64,000 bases of DNA from Flectobacillus roseus (GTDB lineage: Bacteria; Bacteroidota; Bacteroidia; Cytophagales; Spirosomataceae), in assembly GCF_030056665.1 (NCBI RefSeq), contig NZ_JASHIG010000036.1; one strand, written 5' to 3'. The notes beneath the pieces were generated by a model, which worked only from the letters and a program-made list of their open reading frames with translations, was not told the DNA's origin and did not search any database. A program made the translations under genes and the position numbers. Shown here piece by piece: positions 53,420 through 63,009 of this stretch (its first letter is position 1; every line of letters begins with the position of its first letter).

Positions 53420-55423
53420 TTAGGCTTCAAGCATTCCTAAGAAATCCTCCTCAGAAATAATAGCTACACCCATTTTTTGTGCTTTTTCAATTTTTGAAGG
53501 ACCTGCTTCAGCGCCTGCTAGCAAGAAATCAAGCTTTTTAGATACACCACTGAGTACTTTACCTCCGTTGGCTTCTATCTTTACTTTGAGCTCATCTCTT
53601 CCAAAATTTTGAAAAACACCCGAAATTACAAAAGATTTTCCTTCCAAAGTGTTTCCTTCGACAACAATTTCAGTAGGAATGTGCTCAAACTGTAATCCTG
53701 CTTGTTGCAAACGGGCAATAAACTGGCGATTGTCAGCATCGGCAAAGTAAGCAATAATACTCTGGGCAATTCTGTCGCCAATCTCTGGCACTTCAATCAA
53801 CTGCTCATAAGTAGCTTCAGCAAGCGCCTCAATAGTCAAGAAATGTGCGGTAAGTTTTTCAGCGACCGTTGCCCCTACAAAACGAATACCTATGGCAAAC
53901 AATACTTGTTTGAATGGAATCTCTTTAGATTTTTCAATGCCAGAAAGAATATTTTTGATAGATTTATCTTTAAACCCTTCCATTCCTTGAATATCCTCGT
54001 ATTTCAAATCATACAAATCGGCAGGACTTTTAAGTAACCCTTTTGTATAAAAAGTATCAATCGTTTCGGATCCAATATTTTCTATATTCATCGCTTTGCG
54101 CTGAATATAGTGCTCAATTTTACCTTTGATTTGCGGAGGACAGCCTTTTTCATTCGGACAATAGTGATTGGCTTCTCCTTCTTTGCGAATCAGTTCGGTA
54201 CTACATTCTGGGCAGAGGTGCGGAAAATGAACGGCTTCGAGTTCCTCGGTTCTCTTGCTCATATCTACACCAGTAATTTTCGGAATAATCTCCCCTCCTT
54301 TTTCTACAAAAACGGTATCGCCAATATGCAAATCCAAACGCTCTATTTCATTAGCATTGTGTACGCTCGCACGTTTCACCACCGTTCCTGCTAACGAAAC
54401 GGGTTTTAAGTTGGCTACAGGCGTAATATTTCCTGTACGACCCACTTGATAGCTTACCGACTCTAGCGTTGTAGTGGCAGATTCTGCCTTGTACTTGTAG
54501 GCAATTGCCCATCTTGGTGACTTTGCCGTAAAACCCAATTCTTCGCGCTGGGCAAAAGAATTGATTTTAATAACGATTCCATCTGTATTTAAGGGTAACT
54601 CATGACGTTTTTCTTCCCATTTTTCAATAAATCCTAAAACGCCTTGAATGGTATCGTGCTTTTCCCAAGTATCAGAAACATTAAACCCAACTGAATGTAA
54701 CCAATGTAAACTTTCTTCATGTGTATCAAAAACCGTTTCTTCAGACAAAAATTGATATACATAAAAATCTAGTTTTCTTTTGGCCACCACAGAAGAATCC
54801 TGCATTTTGAAAGTACCCGAGGCCGCATTTCTTGGATTTGCCAATAGAGCTTCGCCAATATCCTCTCTCTCTTTGTTGATGGCTTCAAAAGACGCCAGGG
54901 GTAAAAAACCTTCTCCACGAACCTCAAATTGCGCTGGGAGTTCGTTTGCCATTACTTTCAAAGGTAATGTTCTTATCGTTTTTACGTTGGCCGTAATATC
55001 ATCGCCACGAACGCCATCACCACGGGTTACACCACGGGTAATAATTCCATTTTCGTACCAAACAGATAATGCTACACCATCGAACTTCAGCTCACAGATA
55101 TACTCGTAAGATTGTCCTTCCAATCCTTTTTGTACTCGTTCATCAAAATCCAAAAGCTCCTGTTCATTGTAGGTATTCCCTAAAGAAAGCATCGGGAAAC
55201 GATGCGTTACAGATTCGAATTCTTTTGAAATAGTCCCTCCCACTCTGTGTGTGGGCGAATCCTCACGCACTAAATCGGGGTATTGCTCTTCCAAAGCTCT
55301 TAACTGAACAAGCAATTGATCAAAGTCAAAGTCAGAAATTTCTGTTTCTGACTTCATGTAATACAAATGATTGTGATAATTTATCTGATCTGTAAGGAAA
55401 TTAATCTGTTCTTGCGGACTCAT
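53420..55423 (-). CDS. ligA: NAD-dependent DNA ligase
   Basis: The 667-residue length is standard for bacterial LigA. Domains in order: Ia (NHLYYMKSETEISDFDFDQL, NAD binding), adenylation with KFDGVALS (nucleophilic Lys) and RGDGVRGDD, and an OB fold. A Cys4 zinc finger (CPECSTELI...HYCPNEKGCPPQ), helix-hairpin-helix repeats and a C-terminal BRCT domain (SFVISGVFQNFGRDELK) follow. It seals nicks in replication and repair. It is an essential chromosomal gene, indicating backbone DNA here. Confidence 0.96.
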   Translation of the reverse strand: MSPQEQINFLTDQINYHNHLYYMKSETEISDFDFDQLLVQLRALEEQYPDLVREDSPTHRVGGTISKEFESVTHRFPMLSLGNTYNEQELLDFDERVQKGLEGQSYEYICELKFDGVALSVWYENGIITRGVTRGDGVRGDDITANVKTIRTLPLKVMANELPAQFEVRGEGFLPLASFEAINKEREDIGEALLANPRNAASGTFKMQDSSVVAKRKLDFYVYQFLSEETVFDTHEESLHWLHSVGFNVSDTWEKHDTIQGVLGFIEKWEEKRHELPLNTDGIVIKINSFAQREELGFTAKSPRWAIAYKYKAESATTTLESVSYQVGRTGNITPVANLKPVSLAGTVVKRASVHNANEIERLDLHIGDTVFVEKGGEIIPKITGVDMSKRTEELEAVHFPHLCPECSTELIRKEGEANHYCPNEKGCPPQIKGKIEHYIQRKAMNIENIGSETIDTFYTKGLLKSPADLYDLKYEDIQGMEGFKDKSIKNILSGIEKSKEIPFKQVLFAIGIRFVGATVAEKLTAHFLTIEALAEATYEQLIEVPEIGDRIAQSIIAYFADADNRQFIARLQQAGLQFEHIPTEIVVEGNTLEGKSFVISGVFQNFGRDELKVKIEANGGKVLSGVSKKLDFLLAGAEAGPSKIEKAQKMGVAIISEEDFLGMLEA

Positions 55424-55633
55424 TTTCGTATATTTCTAGTAAAATCTATTTTTTGAGATAGATTCATGTTTTCGGTCTAATTTTTGACCAAGATAATTCA
55501 AAAATCAGATTTTTGCTTCAAATACTTTAAGCAAAAAGGCTTAATCATGAAAGAAGTGCTGATTACAAGACCTTTGAAAATACTTTTGTTCGAACCTTTT
55601 ATGTTTAGTGCCAAGTAGAAAATAAAAATCCTT

Positions 55634-56188
55634 ATGAAAAAATTTATACTGATCTATTGCCTCCTCGGAGTCTGTTGGACTGCTTTCACGCAAGATGGTG
55701 TCAATTTTGGGGTAAAAGTAGGTGGCAATGCCACCTCACATGCAGGAACAGGCCTATTGAATGATCCCAACAATAATCTTTACGCTTACCATTTTGGCAT
55801 TTTTGGTCAACTCCCATTGACTAGTGATGTACTGTTAAGTCCCGAAATTTTATACACGAAAAAAGGGTTTAAAAGAAGAGGAATTACCTTTCAATCTCCC
55901 TATATCGACTTTTCATTGTTAGCAAAAATTAATCTTGGCGATTCCAAAGCCTATTGTGTTGTTGGTCCTTATGCCAGCTATCAGCTTGAAAGAGAATTTT
56001 CCTACATCACCTCCCAAAAGACCTACGACTTTGGAGGCAACTTAGGAATTGGGCTTAAAATTCAGCAACATCTGAGAATGGAAGCTATCTTTCAAACCTC
56101 TGCTAATGTCTGGACAGCTCCAAGACCTATGGGCGAAGGCTATCGTCTAACGCAAGTCACCCTTTCTGCCCTTTATCTCATTCGATAA
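55634..56188 (+). CDS. Small outer-membrane beta-barrel protein (PorT-like family)
   Basis: The 184-residue protein has a signal peptide (MKKFILIYCLLGVCWTAFTQ). Alternating strands typical of the outer-membrane beta-barrel (OMP_b-brl) family follow: VNFGVKVGGNATS, YHFGIFGQLPLTSDVLLSPEILYTKKGF, ending in a VTLSALYLIR strand. It lies in the outer membrane; its role is unknown. A TACTTTTG box lies at 55581-55588, 45 bp upstream, and could be its -7 element. Confidence 0.75.
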   Translation: MKKFILIYCLLGVCWTAFTQDGVNFGVKVGGNATSHAGTGLLNDPNNNLYAYHFGIFGQLPLTSDVLLSPEILYTKKGFKRRGITFQSPYIDFSLLAKINLGDSKAYCVVGPYASYQLEREFSYITSQKTYDFGGNLGIGLKIQQHLRMEAIFQTSANVWTAPRPMGEGYRLTQVTLSALYLIR

Positions 56189-56224
56189 TACCGCTTTTTT
56201 CTTTTTTCCTGCACAAGATTCCTT

Positions 56225-56232
56225 TAATTTTG
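56225..56232 (+). promoter_or_regulatory. -7 promoter box of rpe, implying a leaderless mRNA
   Basis: TAATTTTG matches TAnnTTTG and ends 4 bp before the rpe ATG at 56237. With transcription starting 5-7 bp past such a box, the mRNA would begin at or next to the ATG. The -33 region is only T-rich. Confidence 0.5.
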
Positions 56233-56236
56233 CGGC

Positions 56237-56896
56237 ATGAAAAATATCATTATTGCTCCGTCGGTATTAGCGGCGGATTTTGCGAATCTTCAGCGAGATG
56301 TAGAAATGGTCAACAACTCGCAAGCAGACTGGTTTCATATCGACGTAATGGACGGTGCTTTTGTGCCAAATATTTCCTTTGGTATGCCTGTAATCGAGGC
56401 CATTAATCGTCATGCAAAAAAACCTTTGGACGTACACTTGATGATTGAAAAACCTGATAGATATTTGGAGGAATTCAAAAGAATCGGTGCAACCAATATT
56501 ACCGTTCACTATGAAGCTTGTACGCACATTCACCGTACATTACAACAAATCAAATCATTGGGATGTGTCGCTGGTGTGGTATTAAACCCAGGCACTTCGC
56601 TTTCGGTACTTGATGAAATTTTACCTGACTGTGATATGGTATTGTTGATGTCGGTAAACCCTGGCTTTGGTGGTCAGAAATTTATTGAATCTACGTATGA
56701 TAAAGTTCGTCGTTTGCGTCAAATGATTGATTCAAGAGGTTTGAATACGATTATTGAAATCGACGGTGGAGTAAATCAAGAAACTGGGACTAAATTAATT
56801 GAAGCAGGTGCGGATGCATTGGTAGCTGGAAGTTTTGTTTTCAATGCACCAGACCCACAAGCAACAATTGCGAATTTGAAAAATATTCAGATATAG
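56237..56896 (+). CDS. rpe: Ribulose-phosphate 3-epimerase
   Basis: The 219-residue TIM-barrel protein has all family motifs: IAPSVLAADFANL, HIDVMDGAFVPNISFG (metal His and Asp), DVHLMIEKP, LLMSVNPGFGGQ and IEIDGGVNQET with the second catalytic Asp. It interconverts ribulose-5-phosphate and xylulose-5-phosphate in the pentose phosphate pathway. It stands alone with a possible leaderless promoter and a strong hairpin downstream. Confidence 0.96.
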   Translation: MKNIIIAPSVLAADFANLQRDVEMVNNSQADWFHIDVMDGAFVPNISFGMPVIEAINRHAKKPLDVHLMIEKPDRYLEEFKRIGATNITVHYEACTHIHRTLQQIKSLGCVAGVVLNPGTSLSVLDEILPDCDMVLLMSVNPGFGGQKFIESTYDKVRRLRQMIDSRGLNTIIEIDGGVNQETGTKLIEAGADALVAGSFVFNAPDPQATIANLKNIQI

Positions 56897-56905
56897 TATA
56901 TCAGT

Positions 56906-56951
56906 CGTATGCGCTAGGCTTTATGCCATAAGCTCAAGCCTAGCACATACG
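56906..56951 (+). terminator. Terminator-like hairpin after rpe
   Basis: GTATG-C-GCTAGGCTT pairs with AAGCCTAGC-A-CATAC, a 15-bp stem with one mismatch, 10 bp after the stop; no T run follows. The remaining 56952-57270 gap has no gene. Confidence 0.6.
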
Positions 56952-57270
56952 GCTAAGTAATAATCTTCAAGATAATTTCTCGTCAAAGCATTCCTCCCAA
57001 AACAATCATACCTCAATAGCATCATTACTCAGCAAAAACTTCCTTATACTTCTATCTTCATTTAAGCTATTCTTTTCAGAAAATCTATTTTCGTTTTATC
57101 TTTCCGCATTCCATTAAAAATAGTTAAATCCCTCGTAGAATTATATCATTTTAGCATAATAAAAGTTTTTTTACATTAACTTTACCTCTTAGATGTACAA
57201 CATTGGCACAGTTTTTAAGGTTACGCCAAAGCCATTAAATATCGAAGCCTCTTCGTCTTCATGATTATCT

Positions 57271-59289
57271 ATGAATAGAGTCTGTTTGCTTATACTATTT
57301 GCATTTATAAATCTTCCTCTTTTTGCACAAAAAACATTTTGGGCCAGTAAAGTCGTGGCGTTCTCGAGCGAGTATGCAGACAAAGAAACTACCAAAGAAA
57401 ATCGTGCAATACAAGTTTTAGGAAAACCCAACAAACTACCTCAAGTGGGCTATTCGGTTTGTGCGTGGCAACCTATGACCCAAAATAATTCTATCAACGA
57501 AGAATTTATCATCGTTAGTTTTGATACCCTCATGCCAGTCCACCAAATTGCAATTGCCGAAAACTTTGGTCAGGGTGCAATCACACATGTTGATGTTTTT
57601 GATGAAAATAATAATATCCATCCTATCTGGATCAATAATACCCCTCCCACAAATGAACTCGGTAAAATGCTGAATTTGATACTTAATCAAATGACAACAT
57701 TCAAAGTTCGTTCGGTGAGAGTAAGTCTTAATACTTCAAAAGTAAAAGGATGGAATCAAATTGATGCTATTGCAATTTCGCAGTCCGACCAGCCCATCAA
57801 AGCCTTCATCAATTTGGCCAATAATATGCCAAGTCAGATTGTGAAAGAAAATTTAGGAAAAAATGTGAATTCAGAATTTCGTGAATTAGCGCCTGTGATT
57901 GCTCCCGATGGAAAAACCCTATATTATACTCGTTGGAAACACCCAGCCAATGTGGGTTATGCCAAAAAGCAAGATATTTGGTTTTCGGAACTACAAGCTG
58001 ACAAAACATGGGGACCAGCCAAACCTTTTCCTGAACCCATAAACAACTCGGAGCACAACGCTATTTGTGCTATTTATCCTGATGGTAAAACCTTGTTGCT
58101 CAACAATGTGTATATGCCCAATGGCGAAATGAGTAAAGGGATTTCTATTTCTCAGAAGACCGCGTCAGGCTGGGGATTTCCTGAGCAAGTGGCGATTGTA
58201 GACTTCAAAAATAAGTCTGAATATGCCGAATATTCCATAGCTCCCAATGGTCGAATTCTCCTTATTTCAGCACAATTGGACGATACCGAAGGAGGTAAAG
58301 ATTTGTATGTAAGCTTTTTACAAGATAACAAATCATGGTCTAGACCCGTCAACTTGGGAAAAAGTGTCAATACAGCTGAGGATGAAGGAATGCCGTTTAT
58401 CGCAGCGGATTCAAAAACCTTGTATTTCTCAACTAAAGGTTTCCCTGGCTACGGCAACAACGATCTTTTTGTTACAAGAAGACTAGATGATTCTTGGACA
58501 AAATGGTCAGAACCACAGAATCTTGGTCCGATGATTAATACTTCTGAATGGGATGGTTATTTTACGATTTCTGCCGTAGGTGATTATGGGTATTTTTCTT
58601 CTCAAGAAAAATCACTCGGAGAAGAAGATATCTTCAAATTGAAAATTCCAGAGGCAATCAAACCTGAAGTAGTCGTACAAGTGTCAGGTGGGGTGTACAA
58701 TTCTGCTGATAAAAAACCTGTTGGTGCCAAAGTAAAAGTACAGTCAACTATGGACGGAGATACGGTATGTGTAACGTTTGACCCAGCTACGGGGGACTAT
58801 AAGTTTATGCTTCCAACCAAGAAAAAATATACGATTTCTGCCTCACAAAAAGGGTATCTATCATCCTCAGAAGTACTTGATTTTGAGAATGAAAAAGATT
58901 TTCATGAAGTCAAAAAGAATTTATTCCTATTCCCTATTGCTGCTGGACAAAAAATTACGCTCAACAGTGTGTTTTTTGAACAGAGTAAATACGAATTATT
59001 GCCCGCCTCCTTCCAAGAGTTAAATCATATTGTGGCAACCATGAGAGAAAATCCCAAAATGGAAATTATGCTCGAAGGACATACTGATAATCAAGGAGAT
59101 TGGAACGAAAACTTAAAGCTTTCGAAGCAACGTGTCACCGAAGTGAAAGGCTACCTTGTCAAAAATGGTATTGAAGAAAAACGCATCCAAGTCCAAGGCT
59201 ATGGCTCTACAAGACCTGTAGCAAGCAACAATTCGGAAGAAAAACGAAAGCTTAATAGAAGAGTTGAGGTGACGATTGTCAAAATCTAA
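57271..59289 (+). CDS. PD40-OmpA envelope protein with discoidin-like N-terminal domain (copy 1)
   Basis: The 672-residue exported protein has a signal peptide (MNRVCLLILFAFINLPLFAQ). A beta-sandwich N-terminal region (~25-170) resembles galactose-binding/discoidin folds. WD40-like PD40 repeats follow (APVIAPDGKTLYYTRW, PFIAADSKTLYFSTKG, residues ~205-450), then a CarboxypepD_reg-like domain (~470-545). A C-terminal OmpA domain carries the peptidoglycan-binding LEGHTDNQGDWNENLKLSKQR. PD40-carboxypeptidase-regulatory-OmpA is the order in PorE of the type IX secretion system, but the TPR domain of PorE is replaced here. It probably tethers an outer-membrane assembly to peptidoglycan. A paralogue follows after 51 bp. 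Confidence 0.8.
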   Translation: MNRVCLLILFAFINLPLFAQKTFWASKVVAFSSEYADKETTKENRAIQVLGKPNKLPQVGYSVCAWQPMTQNNSINEEFIIVSFDTLMPVHQIAIAENFGQGAITHVDVFDENNNIHPIWINNTPPTNELGKMLNLILNQMTTFKVRSVRVSLNTSKVKGWNQIDAIAISQSDQPIKAFINLANNMPSQIVKENLGKNVNSEFRELAPVIAPDGKTLYYTRWKHPANVGYAKKQDIWFSELQADKTWGPAKPFPEPINNSEHNAICAIYPDGKTLLLNNVYMPNGEMSKGISISQKTASGWGFPEQVAIVDFKNKSEYAEYSIAPNGRILLISAQLDDTEGGKDLYVSFLQDNKSWSRPVNLGKSVNTAEDEGMPFIAADSKTLYFSTKGFPGYGNNDLFVTRRLDDSWTKWSEPQNLGPMINTSEWDGYFTISAVGDYGYFSSQEKSLGEEDIFKLKIPEAIKPEVVVQVSGGVYNSADKKPVGAKVKVQSTMDGDTVCVTFDPATGDYKFMLPTKKKYTISASQKGYLSSSEVLDFENEKDFHEVKKNLFLFPIAAGQKITLNSVFFEQSKYELLPASFQELNHIVATMRENPKMEIMLEGHTDNQGDWNENLKLSKQRVTEVKGYLVKNGIEEKRIQVQGYGSTRPVASNNSEEKRKLNRRVEVTIVKI

Positions 59290-59340
59290 GCTCCTTTCTG
59301 GTATTATTTTTGTAAAAGAGAGTTTAACTAATTTAATATT

Positions 59341-61320
59341 ATGGTTAATACTCTCTTTTTTCGTTTTGCTCTAGTAGTTACACTGTTCATATTCACCCAA
59401 GAAGCATCATCACAAACTATCAAATGGGCTAATACTGTTATCGAGTATTCGTCTGAATTTGTTTTACCTCTACGTGCCAAAACAGCAACTACGACCTTAA
59501 AGTTTTCCCCCATTACTTCCGAATTTGAATCCTTAGCCATGAAATTTGATACTGCATTTAGTATCAAACAAGTCATGGTAGCAGAATTGATGCCTCAAGG
59601 TTCGATTGCACAAGTATGGGCCATTGATGCACTTGCGAAAGAACATCTCCTTTTTGAAATATCAGAAGACGCTTCTCTAATTCCTGGAAAGGATAAATTA
59701 TTCAATGTTATTTTACCCAAAATGACAGAATACAAAGTTCAAGCCATTCGACTTGTATTACGGAAAAGTGCTTTAAAAACCTCCAAGCAAATTGAAGCTA
59801 TTGGTATTTCAAACAGCGCTCAGGTGGTTAATCAGTATGTAAAAGTGGCGTCTGATGCTCCCAAAAAAGTAATTCGTGAAAATTTAGGAAAAACCATCAA
59901 CTCCAAAAACCCTGAGTTTGCGCCTGTCATTTCCAGCGATGGAAAAACACTTTACTATACCCGTAATTATATCAGCTTGTTTGGTAAAGAAAAAGATCAA
60001 GATATATGGTACAGTACCAAAAATAGCGACGGCACTTGGTCGAAGGCTCAAAATCTTGGCATTCCATTAAATACAGACGACAACAATGCTGTATTTGCCG
60101 TTTCCTCTGATGGCAGAGAAGTTTTGTTGATGAACAAATATCAAAAAGATGGGAAATTAGCGCCAGGTATCTCCCGCTCTAAACGAACGCCAAACGGTTG
60201 GTCATTCCCAGAGGAAGTTAAAATTGACAACTTTTATAATTATAGCCCCAATGCAGAGTTTGCTGTTTCAGCAGATGGTCGTGTAATGGTGATGTCTGTT
60301 CAACGCATGACTACCAAAGGTAAAAGGGATTTGTATGTTTCTTTCAAGAAAAATAATGAAGAATGGACTGAACCGCGGCATATGGGAAACACGCTCAATT
60401 CAAGTGAACATGATGTAACGCCATTTATTGCAGCGGACGGTAAAACTTTATACTTTTCGACTAGAGGTTTTTCTGGGTTTGGAGATAATGACATTTTTAA
60501 ATCTACTCGACTAGACGAAACGTGGCTTAATTGGTCTGAGCCTCAGAATTTAGGAGAAGGAATTAATACCCCAAATTGGGATGGATTCTTCACCATTCCT
60601 GCTTCAGGCGAATACGCCTATATGTGTACATACGAGGGTAGTTCGCAAAAGGAAGATATTTTTAGACTACTTTTACCAGAAGACAAACAGCCTGAGCCAG
60701 TGTGGGTACTTATGGGAGAAATTCTCTCAACCTCAGATCAGAAAGCGGTAGAATGTGAAGTCGAATGGTACACCAATAAAAACTATAAGAAAAAGAATTC
60801 AACCCATTTTAATCCAAGTCTGGGGTTATTCAAAATAATTCTGCCATTACACCAGCAATATGAAATTGTCCCTGTCAAAAAAGGATATTTAACCATCACT
60901 GATTACGTTGATTTAACGAACGAAAATGAATTTAAAGAAATTAAGAAGAACTTCTACCTTCTTCCACTAGAGGTGGGGAATAAAGGTATTCTCAACAGCT
61001 TAACTTTTAGTCAAGGAAAAGCAGATTTGCCAGAAGCTGCCTTACGAGATTTAGATAGAATCGCACAGGCAATGAAAGAAATTCCAACTTTAGAGATTCT
61101 CTTTGAAGGACATACCGACAACCTTGGTGACTTTCAACTAAATCTTCAACTTTCGGAAGATAGAGTAAAAAATGCTAAGAAATATCTAATTAGCCAAGGT
61201 ATTCAGGCAGATAGAATACAGACCAAAGGTTGGGGACAAACAAGACCTATTGCAAGTAATGCCACAGAAGAAAGAAGAAAATTGAATAGACGAGTAGAGT
61301 TTACGATTATCAAAAAATAG
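59341..61320 (+). CDS. PD40-OmpA envelope protein with discoidin-like N-terminal domain (copy 2)
   Basis: The 659-residue protein has the same domain order as its upstream neighbour: signal peptide (MVNTLFFRFALVVTLFIFTQEASSQ), beta-sandwich N-terminal part and PD40 repeats (APVISSDGKTLYYTRNYI, PFIAADGKTLYFSTRGFSG). A beta-rich linker domain and OmpA (FEGHTDNLGDFQLNLQLSEDR) follow. The pair arose by tandem duplication and has diverged mostly in the N-terminal domain. A TATTTTTG box at 59305-59312 may give it its own promoter. Confidence 0.8.
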   Translation: MVNTLFFRFALVVTLFIFTQEASSQTIKWANTVIEYSSEFVLPLRAKTATTTLKFSPITSEFESLAMKFDTAFSIKQVMVAELMPQGSIAQVWAIDALAKEHLLFEISEDASLIPGKDKLFNVILPKMTEYKVQAIRLVLRKSALKTSKQIEAIGISNSAQVVNQYVKVASDAPKKVIRENLGKTINSKNPEFAPVISSDGKTLYYTRNYISLFGKEKDQDIWYSTKNSDGTWSKAQNLGIPLNTDDNNAVFAVSSDGREVLLMNKYQKDGKLAPGISRSKRTPNGWSFPEEVKIDNFYNYSPNAEFAVSADGRVMVMSVQRMTTKGKRDLYVSFKKNNEEWTEPRHMGNTLNSSEHDVTPFIAADGKTLYFSTRGFSGFGDNDIFKSTRLDETWLNWSEPQNLGEGINTPNWDGFFTIPASGEYAYMCTYEGSSQKEDIFRLLLPEDKQPEPVWVLMGEILSTSDQKAVECEVEWYTNKNYKKKNSTHFNPSLGLFKIILPLHQQYEIVPVKKGYLTITDYVDLTNENEFKEIKKNFYLLPLEVGNKGILNSLTFSQGKADLPEAALRDLDRIAQAMKEIPTLEILFEGHTDNLGDFQLNLQLSEDRVKNAKKYLISQGIQADRIQTKGWGQTRPIASNATEERRKLNRRVEFTIIKK

Positions 61321-61529
61321 TATCACAAAACGAGCTTGTCACCTTTTCAATAATTTTCCTCTTTCACAGCGTTTATTTTTTAGTTTACTAACTCAATCCT
61401 GTACGGGTAATGTTGATGCCCCTTTTACTTAAATTTAGTGAACGGTCTACCACACTTAGGGAACATCTTGATAGCTAGAATACTTTCTATCAATAAGTTA
61501 ACACGCTTTTACTATGAATCAAACATTGC
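61321..61529. other. Intergenic stretch with no gene seen
   Basis: The gap between the second PD40-OmpA gene and the acyltransferase gene shows no reading frame or strong hairpin; its right end holds the acyltransferase promoter. Confidence 0.5.
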
Positions 61530-61560
61530 TTTGTAAACGTCTAGTCGAATTTTAGATTTG
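61530..61560 (+). promoter_or_regulatory. Promoter of the acyltransferase gene
   Basis: TTTG (61530-61533), exactly 19 bp, then TAGATTTG (61553-61560): a full match to the Bacteroidota consensus. It places the transcript start near 61567 and so excludes the TTG at 61558 as start codon. Confidence 0.7.
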
Positions 61561-61647
61561 TCAGAGGACAAAAAACAAGCTATTTTTGTCTATTCAATAC
61601 CTGTATTTAACTCTCCCGAACGAGTTAACTTCAATTTTCTGAAAAGG

Positions 61648-62760
61648 ATGACGCAAACAAAAAATCAACATGACTATTTTGGGCAATTAGATGGCATTCG
61701 AGCAATTGCTGTAGGCCTTGTGCTAATTGACCACTGGTTAGCTGAAAGAAATACCCTTCCATTAGGTTCATTGGGCGTAGCCATGTTCTTTGTTTTGAGT
61801 GGTTTTCTAATTATCAGAATTTTGATGTTAGGAAAAGAAAAAGACGATGCCATTGGCAGAAGTCATTGGTTTACAGTAAAGCAATTTATTGTTCGAAGAA
61901 CCATTCGAATTTTCCCGATATACTATCTGGCACTATTTCTACTTTTTATCTTCGATGTGCCCAACATCAGAGCTACGATAGGCTGGTCGCTTTTATATTC
62001 GACTAATTTTTACATTGCCATCTATCACAAATGGATTGGTGTTATTGACCACTTATGGTCATTAGCGGTGGAAGAACAGTTTTATTTGTTTTTTCCCTAC
62101 TTGATTTTATTTCTTCCTAAAAAATATTTCACTAAGCTTTTTGCAGGAATGATCGCCTTATCATTGGGATTAAGGTTATTATTTTTCTTCCTTCATGCAG
62201 ATTGGACTGCCCAGTATGTTTTGATGCCAACCTGCTTAGATTCATTTGGTTTGGGAGGCGTAATGGCGTATTTATTTACTTACAAGAGAGATTCTATTTT
62301 CAAGCAATTAGATAAGAACAGTTACTTATTCTTGAGCTTTGCGTTATATATTGGGTATATTGTTGCGCTAAAAATGGATGTTCACCACGGTTTTACTTAT
62401 GTGGTTTTAGACAGACTCTTTGGGTCTATCCTGAGCTTTTTCTTGATCTTACGAGCCGTATCAGGCTATGGAGGCATCATGAAATTTTGTCTCGAAAATC
62501 CAGTAACGACCTACATTGGGCGTATTAGTTATGGTTTATATTTGTATCATAATTTTGTGTACAACTTCTATCATACTAATTACCCAACACACCCAACTGT
62601 TAGAATTTTACATAAATTACAACAGTTTGCACCAAGCATCACACATCGATTTGCCTTTGAGCTCTTGGTGTATGCTACGCTCACTGTTTTGGTAGCAACG
62701 TTGTCTTGGTTTCTCGTTGAAAAACCAGTTAACAACTTGAAAAAATACTTTAACTATTAA
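61648..62760 (+). CDS. OafA/YrhL-type membrane acyltransferase
   Basis: The ATG at 61648 (MTQTKNQHDYFGQLDGIRAIAVGLVLIDHW) is set by the promoter upstream. The 370-residue protein has about ten membrane helices and the family marks LDGIRAIAVGLVLIDHW with the catalytic His, VAMFFVLSGFLI, RRTIRIFPIYYL and HLWSLAVEEQFYLFFP. It transfers acyl groups, usually acetyl, to extracytoplasmic sugars of surface polysaccharides. A glycosyltransferase follows, in keeping with surface-glycan work. Confidence 0.9.
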   Translation: MTQTKNQHDYFGQLDGIRAIAVGLVLIDHWLAERNTLPLGSLGVAMFFVLSGFLIIRILMLGKEKDDAIGRSHWFTVKQFIVRRTIRIFPIYYLALFLLFIFDVPNIRATIGWSLLYSTNFYIAIYHKWIGVIDHLWSLAVEEQFYLFFPYLILFLPKKYFTKLFAGMIALSLGLRLLFFFLHADWTAQYVLMPTCLDSFGLGGVMAYLFTYKRDSIFKQLDKNSYLFLSFALYIGYIVALKMDVHHGFTYVVLDRLFGSILSFFLILRAVSGYGGIMKFCLENPVTTYIGRISYGLYLYHNFVYNFYHTNYPTHPTVRILHKLQQFAPSITHRFAFELLVYATLTVLVATLSWFLVEKPVNNLKKYFNY

Positions 62761-62955
62761 CCCGAAAGGCGCTGAAGAAACAAGTGTTTTGAAAGAATCA
62801 AATCTCACATTCAGCAGTTTTTACTAACTAACCAACACAAATCGATCACTTAAAATAGAATTGTGTATCATGAAGTCAAACACCTGTTTGATAAAAACAG
62901 CATTAAGTTTTCTTCATTTTTAAAATTTACATTACAAAAATCAATCTGAATTAGG

Positions 62956-62963
62956 TATTTTTG
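62956..62963 (+). promoter_or_regulatory. Possible -7 box of the GT2 gene
   Basis: TATTTTTG matches TAnnTTTG 46 bp before the ATG at 63010; the -33 element is unclear. Confidence 0.4.
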
Positions 62964-63009
62964 CAATGCAAATGATTGCACAAAACTGTTTGGACAAACA
63001 AAATCTTTA

